In this document: positions 19,380-27,253 of the stretch, piece after piece
How the letters are laid out: each line of letters begins with the position of its first letter
How positions within the stretch are numbered: position 1 is the stretch's first letter
Assembly (NCBI RefSeq): GCF_013359595.1
Contig: NZ_JABFMP010000003.1
Coordinates: forward strand, 186,001-250,000
Source of the DNA: Pseudomonas sp. C1C7
Lineage (GTDB): Bacteria > Pseudomonadota > Gammaproteobacteria > Pseudomonadales > Pseudomonadaceae
Length of the DNA stretch: 64,000 nt
Direction of reading: 5' to 3'
Position numbers and translations under genes: made by a program
Notes under the pieces: model-generated
What the model was told of the DNA's origin: nothing
Seen by the model: only the letters and a program-made list of their open reading frames with translations
The model's database searches: none

Positions 19380-19706
19380 ATGCAAGCGATCAAGGGCTAT
19401 CACGCCCATGTTTATTTCGATGCCGGCACCATCGATCAGGCGCGCGAGCTGTGCGAACGGGCGGCGCAATTGTTCCCCTTGAAAATGGGCCGCATGCACG
19501 AGCGCCCGGTGGGCCCGCACCCGGACTGGAGCTGCCAGCTGGCCTTCGGACCGCAGCTGATTGGCGAGGTGCTGCCGTGGCTGGCGCTCAACCGTAAGGG
19601 GCTGGTGGTGTTCCTGCACCCCGACACCGGCAACGATCTGCTGGACCACCGCGATCACGCGATCTGGATGGGCGCGATTCGACCGCTGGACCTGTCTATT
19701 TTTTGA
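19380..19706 (+). CDS. DOPA 4,5-dioxygenase family protein
   Basis: A 108-residue single-domain protein of the DOPA 4,5-dioxygenase family, small non-haem iron extradiol dioxygenases. Likely metal-binding histidines are in YHAHVYFD (7-14), HERPVGPHPDW (40-50) and VVFLHPDTG. The bacterial members have no established physiological substrate. It is a stand-alone gene whose stop is 5 bp from the convergent stop of the GFA gene. No aromatic catabolism genes are nearby. Confidence 0.82.
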   Translation: MQAIKGYHAHVYFDAGTIDQARELCERAAQLFPLKMGRMHERPVGPHPDWSCQLAFGPQLIGEVLPWLALNRKGLVVFLHPDTGNDLLDHRDHAIWMGAIRPLDLSIF

Positions 19707-19711
19707 TCAGC

Positions 19712-20113
19712 CTATAGGGTTTCTTCCGGTTCCTCCGGCAGATGCTCGTCCAGGTGCAGCCACGGCAGACGGCTGTCGGTCCAGATGTGGCGTTCGGCCG
19801 CTGCCTGTTCGGGATGGTCGAGGGTGGCGATGGTCACATCGATCGTCTCTGGGCTCAGGTGGGTCGTCAGCGCCAGCTGTGCCCCACAGTGGCCGCAGAA
19901 ATATCGCACGCAGCTGGCTGAAGAGTCGTACTGCAAGGGTGTCCCGGCCAGCCATTGAAAGGCCGCTGAGGGAACGGTGATCCAGGTGGTGACGATGCCG
20001 CCGCTGACCCGTCGGCAAATCGAGCAATGGCAGTGGGCGATATCCTGCAACGGCCCGCTGAACTGATAGCGCAGTTGCCCGCAATGGCAGCCGCCGGTGT
20101 GAAGCGCTTTCAT
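19712..20113 (-). CDS. GFA-family (formaldehyde-activating-like) zinc protein
   Basis: A 133-residue member of the GFA/CENP-V family. Zinc ligands are in GGCHCGQLRY (8-17), HCHCSICRR (27-35) and the CGHCG knuckle near residue 73. The family was named for glutathione-dependent formaldehyde-activating enzyme, but most members have no proven activity, so a role in formaldehyde chemistry should not be assumed. It converges on the dioxygenase-like gene and has no operon partner. Confidence 0.85.
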   Translation of the reverse strand: MKALHTGGCHCGQLRYQFSGPLQDIAHCHCSICRRVSGGIVTTWITVPSAAFQWLAGTPLQYDSSASCVRYFCGHCGAQLALTTHLSPETIDVTIATLDHPEQAAAERHIWTDSRLPWLHLDEHLPEEPEETL

Positions 20114-20294
20114 CGCTTTTCCTCCCGAGCCCGTATCGATGGGCTCAAAACCCCGTCCGACGATCGGTCGTACTTCCGGTCATGCCTTTCATTGGCGAAA
20201 GCTGGCTGAAAGCTTGCCCGATTAGGATCGCCTCATTGCCGGCAATAGACCGGTTGGCCAAATGCGAGTGTATCGATGCTCGCCAGGTCCATTT

Positions 20295-20305
20295 AACAAC
20301 AACAA
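20295..20305 (+). promoter_or_regulatory. AACAACAACAA motif upstream of citM (possible Crc/Hfq site)
   Basis: AACAACAACAA fits the AANAANAA activity motif through which Hfq with Crc represses translation in Pseudomonas. It overlaps the ATG of a 25-codon leader ORF and lies about 130 nt ahead of the citM start. Whether it is inside the transcript is inferred. Confidence 0.4.
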
Positions 20306-20382
20306 TGGTGATCCTGATGTCCTTTACTCGCCGCTTCGCCACAACTCCACCCGTACGTCTCGTGCTTCCCGTTTTGCGCTGA
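20305..20382 (+). CDS. Possible 25-residue leader ORF upstream of citM
   Basis: A short open frame (MVILMSFTRRFATTPPVRL, then VLPVLR) begins immediately after AACAACAACAA and ends 50 bp before the citM start. There is no clear purine-rich ribosome site, and I know of no homologue. It may be a regulatory leader, or chance. The rest of the 319-bp gap between the GFA gene and citM shows only an AT-poor upstream stretch and a GGAG ahead of citM. Confidence 0.25.
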   Translation: MVILMSFTRRFATTPPVRLVLPVLR

Positions 20383-20432
20383 TCCGACCCGGTCCGCCCA
20401 TTCCCTAGCTGCGCTACGCCTGGAGTATTCCC

Positions 20433-21740
20433 ATGCTGACTTTCCTTGGCTTCGCCATGGTCATCACCTTCATGTTCCTGATCATGACCAAGCGCCTGTC
20501 CGCGCTGATCGCTCTGATCATCATCCCGATCGTCTTCGCCCTGTTCGGTGGCTTCGGCCCGAAAATCGGCCCGATGATGCTCGAAGGCATCACCAAACTC
20601 GCGCCGACCGGCGTGATGCTGATGTTCGCCATTCTGTACTTTGCCCTGATGATCGACTCCGGCCTGTTCGACCCGGCCGTGCGCAAGATCCTCAAGATGG
20701 TCAAGGGCGACCCGCTGAAAGTGTCGGTCGGTACTGCCGTACTGGCCCTGGTCGTGTCCCTGGACGGTGACGGCGCCACCACTTACATGATCTGCGTCGC
20801 CGCCATGCTGCCGCTCTACAGCCGCATCGGCATGAGCCCGCGGATCATGGCCGGCCTGATCATCCTCGCCGGCGGCGTGATGAACATGACCCCGTGGGGT
20901 GGCCCGACCGCTCGCGCCGCCAGTGCGCTGCACGTGGACCCTTCGGCGATCTTCGTGCCGATGATTCCGGCAATGGCGTTCGGCGTTCTGGCGATCCTGG
21001 CCATCGCCTATTTCTACGGCAAACGTGAACGCGCTCGTCTGGGTGAACTGCACCTGGTGGGCGATGAGATCGATCACAGTGAAATCACCGTTTCGCAGTT
21101 CCCGGATGCCCGTCGTCCGAACCTGATCTGGTTCAACGGCGCCCTGACCCTGGGCCTGATGTGCACCCTGATCGCCGGCCTGTTGCCGCTGCCGGTGCTG
21201 TTCATGGTGGCCTTCAGTATCGCGATGATCGTCAACTATCCATGCCTGCAAGCCCAGAAGGACCGCGTCGCGGCTCACGCCGGCAGTGTGCTGGCAGTGG
21301 TCGGGCTGATCTTTGCCGCTGGTATCTTCACCGGTATCCTCTCCGGCACCGGCATGGTCGACGCGATGTCGAAAAGCCTGCTGGCGGTGATTCCGGACTT
21401 CCTCGGCCCGTACCTGGCAGTGATCACGGCGCTGGTGAGCATGCCGTTCACCTTCTTCATGTCGAACGATGCGTTTTACTACGGCGTGTTGCCGGTACTG
21501 GCCGAAGCCGCCAGTCACTACGGCATCAGCGCGGTGGAAATGGCACGTGCCTCGATCGTCGGTCAGCCCGTCCACTTGCTGAGCCCGCTGGTACCATCGA
21601 CTTATCTGCTGGTGGCTCTGGCCGGTATCGACTTCGGTGACCACCAGCGCTTTACCCTCAAGTGGGCAGTTCTGGTGTGCATGTGCATACTGGTAGCAGC
21701 ATTGCTGATGGGGATTTTCCCGCTGTTCAGCACTCTATAA
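20433..21740 (+). CDS. CitMHS-family citrate/metal transporter
   Basis: Inner-membrane secondary transporter for citrate, usually as a Mg2+ or Ca2+ complex, with proton symport. The 435 residues are almost wholly hydrophobic with about 12 segments. Polar family markers are SLDGDGATTYMICVAAMLPL near residue 108, MNMTPWGGPTARA near 150, and SNDAFYYGVLP late in the protein. ATG 20433 follows a GGAG. It is a single gene ending at a strong hairpin. The co-transported cation cannot be told from sequence. No two-component sensor for citrate is adjacent. Confidence 0.92.
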   Translation: MLTFLGFAMVITFMFLIMTKRLSALIALIIIPIVFALFGGFGPKIGPMMLEGITKLAPTGVMLMFAILYFALMIDSGLFDPAVRKILKMVKGDPLKVSVGTAVLALVVSLDGDGATTYMICVAAMLPLYSRIGMSPRIMAGLIILAGGVMNMTPWGGPTARAASALHVDPSAIFVPMIPAMAFGVLAILAIAYFYGKRERARLGELHLVGDEIDHSEITVSQFPDARRPNLIWFNGALTLGLMCTLIAGLLPLPVLFMVAFSIAMIVNYPCLQAQKDRVAAHAGSVLAVVGLIFAAGIFTGILSGTGMVDAMSKSLLAVIPDFLGPYLAVITALVSMPFTFFMSNDAFYYGVLPVLAEAASHYGISAVEMARASIVGQPVHLLSPLVPSTYLLVALAGIDFGDHQRFTLKWAVLVCMCILVAALLMGIFPLFSTL

Positions 21741-21757
21741 GCCCAAGACTCGCCATG

Positions 21758-21795
21758 AAGGGTCCCGGCTTCGCTGTCTGAAGCCCGGACCCTTT
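21758..21795 (+). terminator. Intrinsic terminator after citM
   Basis: AAGGGTCC pairs with GGACCCTT and GGCTTC with GAAGCC across a small internal mismatch and an 7-base loop, followed by TTTGTGG. It lies between the citM stop and the TerC gene. Confidence 0.7.
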
Positions 21796-21825
21796 GTGGT
21801 TTAACACACGCTCAAAGGAATACAC

Positions 21826-22593
21826 ATGGAATGGCTGACCAACCCTGAAATCTGGGTTGCCTTCTTTACCCTGACCGCCCTGGAAATCGTTCTGGGTATC
21901 GATAACATCATCATGATTTCGATCCTGGTCAGCCGCATGCCCAAACACATGCAGCAGCGCACCCGGATTTTCGGTCTGGCGCTGGCCATGGTTACGCGGA
22001 TTCTGTTGCTGCTGTCGATCACCTGGGTCATGCGCCTGACCGCCGACCTGTTCGAAGTGTTCGGCCAGGGCATTTCCGGGCGTGACCTGATTCTGTTCTT
22101 CGGTGGCCTGTTCCTGCTGTGGAAAAGCTCCCAGGAGATGTACCACGCGCTGGAAGGCGAGGATGAGTCCGACGATGAGCCGAGCGGCAAGGGCGGCAAC
22201 TTCCTGTACACCATCGTGCAGATCGCGATCATCGACATCGTGTTCTCCCTGGACTCGGTGATCACCGCGGTCGGCATGGTCTCCCACGTACCGGTCATGG
22301 TCGCGGCGATCATTGTGGCGGTGCTGGTGATGATGCTGGCCTCGGGCACCATCAGCGCGTTCATCGACAAGCACCCGTCGCTGAAGATGCTGGCGCTGTC
22401 GTTCCTGCTGGTGGTGGGTACCGTGCTGATTGCCGAATCCTTCGACGTTCACGTACCGAAGGGCTACGTCTACTTCGCCATGGCGTTCTCGCTGGCGGTG
22501 GAAGCGATCAACATCAAGATGCGCACCGCGATCGCCCGCAAGAAACAGCAGCAGGATCCGGTGAAGCTGCGCAAGGATATTCCGGGCCAGTAA
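21826..22593 (+). CDS. TerC-family integral membrane protein
   Basis: A 255-residue membrane protein of the TerC/Alx group, linked in other bacteria to manganese export and tellurite resistance. Two internally related halves each carry the key acidic motif: EIVLGIDNIIM (20-30) and DIVFSLDSVITA (about 138-149). An acidic cytoplasmic loop (EGEDESDDEPSGKGG) joins them, and a basic tail ends the protein. No tellurite (ter) genes are nearby, so metal-ion transport is the likelier role. I looked for a Mn riboswitch in the 85-bp upstream gap and saw only the citM terminator. Confidence 0.85.
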   Translation: MEWLTNPEIWVAFFTLTALEIVLGIDNIIMISILVSRMPKHMQQRTRIFGLALAMVTRILLLLSITWVMRLTADLFEVFGQGISGRDLILFFGGLFLLWKSSQEMYHALEGEDESDDEPSGKGGNFLYTIVQIAIIDIVFSLDSVITAVGMVSHVPVMVAAIIVAVLVMMLASGTISAFIDKHPSLKMLALSFLLVVGTVLIAESFDVHVPKGYVYFAMAFSLAVEAINIKMRTAIARKKQQQDPVKLRKDIPGQ

Positions 22594-22620
22594 CCCGGTT
22601 GCTGTAACGGCGAAAAACCT

Positions 22621-22658
22621 GTGGGAGCGGCGGTGCGACGATTCGTGCCCGCTCCCAC
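22621..22658. repeat. Degenerate REP hairpin, GTGGGAGCGG family
   Basis: GTGGGAGCGG and CCGCTCCCAC flank an 18-bp centre that differs from the family consensus. It lies 28 bp after the TerC stop and may serve as its transcript end. The rest of the 242-bp gap to the next gene holds no feature I can support. Confidence 0.65.
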
Positions 22659-22835
22659 ATTGATTTGTGGTGGATTCGTAAAATCCTTTTCATGACACTT
22701 TTGTTTCAATCCCTTCTTTAGCTATGCAATGCTGGCGCCCAGACCGTTAGCCAACTACAGCTTAAGTACTACACGTAGAACCTCGCGGTACCGTCAACTT
22801 GCTCCTTTGGGGCGCTACCACCACAGGGGGCCTTT

Positions 22836-24494
22836 ATGCTCACCCTGCTCAATTTGCTCTCAGCCGTGGCCTTGCTGATCTGGGGCACGCACATCGTCCG
22901 TACCGGCATCCTGCGGGTGTACGGCTCCAACCTGCGCCATGTCATTGGCCGCAACATGTCCAAACGCTGGCTGGCCTTTCTCTCGGGGATCGCGGTGACG
23001 GCGATGGTCCAGAGCAGCAACGCCACGGCCATGCTCGTCACCTCCTTCGTCGGTCAGGGCCTGATGGCGCTGACCCCGGCCCTGTCGACCATGCTCGGCG
23101 CCGACGTCGGTACGGCGCTGATGGCGCGGGTGCTGACCTTCGACCTGTCCTGGCTGTCGCCGCTGCTGATTTTCATCGGCGTGATCTTCTTCCTGTCGCG
23201 CAAGCAGACCCGCCTGGGCCAGATGGGCCGTGTCGCGATCGGCCTGGGCCTGATCATTCTGGCGCTGCAACTGATCGTCGAGGCCGCGGCGCCCATCACC
23301 CATGCCAAGGGCGTGAAGGTGATCTTCGCTTCGCTGACCGGCGACATCCTGCTCGATGCCCTGATGGGTGCGCTGTTCGCCATGATTTCCTACTCCAGCC
23401 TGGCGGCGGTGCTGCTGACCGCGACCCTGGCCGGCGCCAAGGTGATCGGCCTGCCGGTGGCCCTCGGCCTGGTGATTGGCGCCAACATCGGCAGCGGCGT
23501 GCTGGCGTTCCTCAGCACCAGCATGCAGAACGCCGCCGGGCGTCAGGTGGCGCTGGGCAGCCTGTTGTACAAGCTGATCGGCCTGTTGCTGATCATTCCG
23601 GTGCTCGACCCCTTGGTGCACTGGATCGACAGCCTGGATTTCAGCCCGCAGGAAATGGTCATCGGCTTCCACCTGCTCTACAACACCACGCGTTGCCTGA
23701 TTCTGCTGCCCACCGTCGGGCCGATGGCCAGGTTCTGTGCCTGGGTGCTGCCCGAACGTCCGCAAGCCAATGGCACGGCCAAGCCCCGGCATCTCGATCT
23801 GACGGCGCTGGCCACCCCTAGCCTGGCGCTGGCCAACGCGGCGCGGGAAACCCTGCGCATGGGGGATCTGATCGACAACATGCTCGAGGCCATGCTCGAC
23901 GTGCTGCATGGCAAGCAAACCGCCGTGACCCAGGAAGTGCGGCGCCTGACCGATGACGTGGAATCGCTTTACAGCGCGATCAAGCTGTATCTGGCGCAGA
24001 TGCCCCGGGAAGACCTCAGCGATCAGGACAGCCGGCGCTGGGCCGAGATCATCGAGCTGGCGATTAACCTGAAACTGGCCAGCGACCTGATCGAACGCAT
24101 GCTGCGCAAGGTCCAGCAGCAGAAAACCTCCCAGCGCCGCTCGTTTTCCGAAGTGGGCCTGGAAGAACTGGCGGGGCTGCACAGCCAGTTGATCGCCAAC
24201 CTGCGGCTGGGCCTGTCGGTGTTCTTGAGCGCCGACAAGGAAAGCGCCCGCCAGCTGCTGCGCGAGAAACGTCGCTTTCGCGCACAGGAACGCCGCCTGG
24301 CCCACGCGCATGTCAGCCGTTTGCAACGTAAGATCGTGCAGAGTATCGAGACCAGTTCCCTGCACCTGGAGTTGATCGCCGACATGAAGCGCCTGAATTC
24401 GCTGTTCTGCAGCAGTGCTTATGTGGTGCTGGAAACGTCGGAAACCGGGGCCCTGGCGGTCGATGATTTGACCGATACCACGCATTCGCCTTGA
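22836..24494 (+). CDS. Na/Pi-cotransporter family protein with PhoU-like tail
   Basis: A 552-residue NptA/YjbB-type protein. The N-terminal half (about 1-300) is a membrane domain with inverted repeats carrying QSSNATAML (near 59) and SYSSLAAVL (near 187). GANIGSGVLAFLS lies near 218. These match the QSS and GANIG motifs of SLC34-like phosphate carriers. The C-terminal 200 residues form a helical PhoU-like domain (ETLRMGDLIDNMLEAMLDVL onward). In E. coli the relative YjbB exports phosphate, so export is as likely as uptake. It is a stand-alone gene with no pst genes adjacent. Confidence 0.88.
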   Translation: MLTLLNLLSAVALLIWGTHIVRTGILRVYGSNLRHVIGRNMSKRWLAFLSGIAVTAMVQSSNATAMLVTSFVGQGLMALTPALSTMLGADVGTALMARVLTFDLSWLSPLLIFIGVIFFLSRKQTRLGQMGRVAIGLGLIILALQLIVEAAAPITHAKGVKVIFASLTGDILLDALMGALFAMISYSSLAAVLLTATLAGAKVIGLPVALGLVIGANIGSGVLAFLSTSMQNAAGRQVALGSLLYKLIGLLLIIPVLDPLVHWIDSLDFSPQEMVIGFHLLYNTTRCLILLPTVGPMARFCAWVLPERPQANGTAKPRHLDLTALATPSLALANAARETLRMGDLIDNMLEAMLDVLHGKQTAVTQEVRRLTDDVESLYSAIKLYLAQMPREDLSDQDSRRWAEIIELAINLKLASDLIERMLRKVQQQKTSQRRSFSEVGLEELAGLHSQLIANLRLGLSVFLSADKESARQLLREKRRFRAQERRLAHAHVSRLQRKIVQSIETSSLHLELIADMKRLNSLFCSSAYVVLETSETGALAVDDLTDTTHSP

Positions 24495-24543
24495 ACGTCT
24501 GGCGGTGTGGTCAGTCAGTAACATCAGTTCGGCTTGAAGGCCA

Positions 24544-24618
24544 TTCGCGAGCAAGCCCGCTCCCACATTGGTTTTGTGAACACCGCAAACCAAATGTGGG
24601 AGCGGGCTTGCTCGCGAA
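24544..24618. repeat. REP pair, GTGGGAGCGGGCTTGCTC family
   Basis: Two inverted copies around a 27-bp centre fill most of the 175-bp gap between the phosphate-carrier gene and the M16 peptidase gene. Confidence 0.9.
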
Positions 24619-24669
24619 GACGGCCTGACTGACGACTCGGATCTCCAATCAGCCGTATGGAAGCTCGTT

Positions 24670-26058
24670 ATGCGTTGCCTGCTGTTCGCCTGTCTGTTGC
24701 TCGGTTCACTGCCCTCCCTTGCCCTGGATCGCTTCCAGGTCGAGGGCTATACCCTGCGCAACGGCCTGCAAATCCTGCTCAAGCCGGGCGCGGAGCGCGG
24801 GCATGTGGCGATTCGGCTGGTGGTGGGGGTCGGCATCGACGATTTCAAATGCGCTGACAAAGAGCTGCCACACCTGCTCGAACACCTGCTGTTCAGTGGC
24901 ATCGACGCCAGCGGCGAAGGCGGTCTCGAGGAGCGCATGCAGGCCCTGGGCGGCGAGTGGAACGCCTTCACCAGTAACGCCGACACCACCTTCGTGATCG
25001 AAGCCCCGGCGAAAAACCAGCGCAAGGTTCTCGATCTGCTGCTGGATTTGTTGACCCAGACCCGATTCGACGACAACGCTGTCAACGCCGCCAAACAGGT
25101 GGTCGAGCGCGAAGACGGCGGCCATTACTCTCATCTGCAACGCTGGCTGGACCGCCAGGATCTGGGGCACAGCGCCAGCAAGCAGCTGGCCGTCGAGCTG
25201 GGCCTCAAATGCTCGGAGCGCGCGGAGGTCGATCAACTGACCCGCGAGCAACTGGAGAAGGTGCGCAAGGACTGGTACGCGCCCAACAACATGACGCTGA
25301 TCGTGGTCGGCGACCTCGATCGTCTGCTGCCGGCCTATCTGGAGCGGACCTACGGTGCGCTCAAACCGATCGAGCCGACCGCCCACCCGGAGCTGCCGCA
25401 AATCAAATCCAGCGCCGCCCACGAACGTAGCCTGATCCGCGGCTTTGTCGGCGACGGCGCCAAGCTGCACTGGCTGGTGCCGGAGCCGGTGCTGGAAGAT
25501 CAGCACGACCAGACCTTCGATCTGCTCAAGGACTACCTGGACTGGGCACTCTATCGCCAGTTGCGCCTGGCGTACGGCCTGTCCTACGGGCCATGGGCCG
25601 AGCGCGAGGTGTTCGGCGGCGTGGGCTTCATGAGCCTGAACGCCGATCTTGAGCGGGACGATGTGGACAAGGCGCAGCAGGTGCTGGAGGAACTGAAGGC
25701 CCAACTGCTCAAGGACGGCCTGAACGCCGAGACCTTCAACCGCCTCAAGCAAGCCGCCATCGCCCGCCAGTCCTGGGCGGTGCAAGGCAACAGCGCGCTG
25801 GCCGATTACTACTGGAGCGCCATTGGCGACTACGAAGACGGGCGTTTCGCCAATCCGGCGAAGGAGTTGCAGTCGGTGACGCTGGCGGAAGCCAACAAGG
25901 CCATGCGCGAGCTGTTGCTGCAGCCGGGTTATATCCGGATCGAGAAGCCGTTGCTCAGTGATGATCAGGTGTTGTGGGTGATTGCCGGGGGGCTCGGCTT
26001 GCTCGTCCTGACAATTCTGGGTTGGCATTTATATCGAAAAGCGACGCGCACCCTGTAG
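24670..26058 (+). CDS. M16-family zinc peptidase, membrane-anchored
   Basis: Insulinase-type metallopeptidase of 462 residues. A Sec signal (MRCLLFACLLLGSLPSLA) is followed by the inverted zinc motif His68-Leu-Leu-Glu71-His72 (LPHLLEHLLF), and Glu148 in VVEREDGG is the probable third ligand. The second, inactive M16 lobe spans about 190-430. A C-terminal membrane helix (about 437-455) with a basic end would tether it to the inner membrane facing the periplasm. It is an active-type subunit without the usual inactive partner gene. A REP-like hairpin overlaps its stop codon. Confidence 0.9.
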   Translation: MRCLLFACLLLGSLPSLALDRFQVEGYTLRNGLQILLKPGAERGHVAIRLVVGVGIDDFKCADKELPHLLEHLLFSGIDASGEGGLEERMQALGGEWNAFTSNADTTFVIEAPAKNQRKVLDLLLDLLTQTRFDDNAVNAAKQVVEREDGGHYSHLQRWLDRQDLGHSASKQLAVELGLKCSERAEVDQLTREQLEKVRKDWYAPNNMTLIVVGDLDRLLPAYLERTYGALKPIEPTAHPELPQIKSSAAHERSLIRGFVGDGAKLHWLVPEPVLEDQHDQTFDLLKDYLDWALYRQLRLAYGLSYGPWAEREVFGGVGFMSLNADLERDDVDKAQQVLEELKAQLLKDGLNAETFNRLKQAAIARQSWAVQGNSALADYYWSAIGDYEDGRFANPAKELQSVTLAEANKAMRELLLQPGYIRIEKPLLSDDQVLWVIAGGLGLLVLTILGWHLYRKATRTL

Positions 26059-26085
26059 CAGCAGCCTTCGGCAGCTGCTACAGGG
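26051..26085. repeat. Hairpin repeat overlapping the M16 stop codon
   Basis: CCCTGTAGCAGC and GCTGCTACAGGG form a 12-bp perfect stem around AGCCTTCGGCA. The TAG of the left arm is the stop codon of the M16 gene. The core GCAGCCTTCGGCAGC relates it to the repeat at 18567-18634. Confidence 0.8.
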
Positions 26086-26171
26086 ATCGCGATCACTGCC
26101 GAGGCTCGCCACGCCGCCCCACCAGCGGTACCCTGTCGGGGATTTTTCCTACGACTGATGTGAACCGCCGA

Positions 26172-27200
26172 ATGCAGAACCTGACCCTTTTCGTACAGCG
26201 CATCCTCGAACTGATGAAGCGCTACCCTGGGGTCATCGCGCTTGGCGGTTTTATCTCGGGGGTCGGCAGCTTCATTCTGGTGGATCGCCAACAGGGGCTG
26301 GCGAGCTGGATCACCACCATCATGCTGATCAGCTGGGTCTGGCTGATGCTGGAAAACAGCCTGACCCAGCTGTTTACCCGGATCTTCAAACGGGAAATTC
26401 CCCAGCCGCTGCTGCGCTACGCGACGCAGATGATCCACCAGGAAAGCCTGTTTTTCGTCCTGCCGTTCTTTTTCATCACCACCACCTGGAACAGCGGCCA
26501 ACTGGTGTTCACCGGACTGCTGGGCATCGCCGCGCTGATCTCCATCATCGACCCGCTCTACTACAAGTGGCTGGCGCCGCGGCGCTGGGCGTTCCTGGCG
26601 TTGCATACGCTGACCCTGTTCGCCGCCCTGCTCACCGCGTTGCCGGTGATCATGCACCTGACCACCTCGCAGAGTTTCAAATGGGCGCTGGGCATCGCCG
26701 TGCTGTTGTCCTTCCCCAGCCTTGCGTCAATCTTCCCGATCCGCACCGTGCGCAACGCCCTGGCGATCCTGAGCATTACCCTGGGCATCGGCGGTGTCGG
26801 CTGGGTGCTGCGGTCGTGGGTGCCACCGGCCACCCTGTGGATGACAGACGTGGCCATCAGCACCCAGGTGCAGGACCGCACGCCGGGTAAGAGCCTGGAC
26901 GAAGTCAGCGTCGCGCAGATCCGCGGCGATGGCCTTTACGCCTACACCGCGATCAACGCCCCGCGCGGTCTCAACGAGCGGATCTATCACGTCTGGCAGT
27001 TCAACGGCAAAGAGGTGGACCGCATCGCCCTGGATATCCACGGCGGGCGCAAGGAAGGCTACCGGGCCTGGACCCACAAGCAGAACTTCCCCGGCAACCC
27101 GGCGGGCAAGTGGCAGGTCCGGGTGCTGACCGAAGACGGCCAGGTCATCGGCGTGCTGCGGTTTGATATCACGGACAGCACACCGACCAAAGAAAAGTAA
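26172..27200 (+). CDS. DUF5924/DUF2914 membrane protein
   Basis: A 342-residue protein with about seven predicted membrane segments in the first 230 residues and a soluble C-terminal DUF2914 domain. That domain has the segment RIYHVWQFNGKEVDRIALDI and later GKWQVRVLTEDGQVIGVLRF, probably periplasmic and beta-rich. The function is unknown. ATG 26172 is used; a GTG four codons upstream (26160) is equally placed. It lies 53 bp ahead of the MCE operon on the same strand. That could be accidental, or it could link it to envelope maintenance. Confidence 0.75.
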   Translation: MQNLTLFVQRILELMKRYPGVIALGGFISGVGSFILVDRQQGLASWITTIMLISWVWLMLENSLTQLFTRIFKREIPQPLLRYATQMIHQESLFFVLPFFFITTTWNSGQLVFTGLLGIAALISIIDPLYYKWLAPRRWAFLALHTLTLFAALLTALPVIMHLTTSQSFKWALGIAVLLSFPSLASIFPIRTVRNALAILSITLGIGGVGWVLRSWVPPATLWMTDVAISTQVQDRTPGKSLDEVSVAQIRGDGLYAYTAINAPRGLNERIYHVWQFNGKEVDRIALDIHGGRKEGYRAWTHKQNFPGNPAGKWQVRVLTEDGQVIGVLRFDITDSTPTKEK

Positions 27201-27253
27201 CCGGGTTCGTGCTATTACGTAGATTCGCGTAATCATTTGAAAGCACGGAGCTT

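Noticed and set aside
22680-22720. Pho box upstream of the Na/Pi-cotransporter family gene
   Set aside because: Only one half (TGTCATG on the minus strand) resembles the repeat; the second half matches at about three of seven positions.
22860-24593. 577-codon antisense frame opposite the phosphate-carrier gene
   Set aside because: Sense gene has clear family motifs; the antisense product is low-complexity Gln/His/Arg-rich.
24706-26028. 440-codon antisense frame opposite the M16 peptidase
   Set aside because: Same reasoning: sense protein has HLLEH and a signal peptide, antisense has no recognisable domain.
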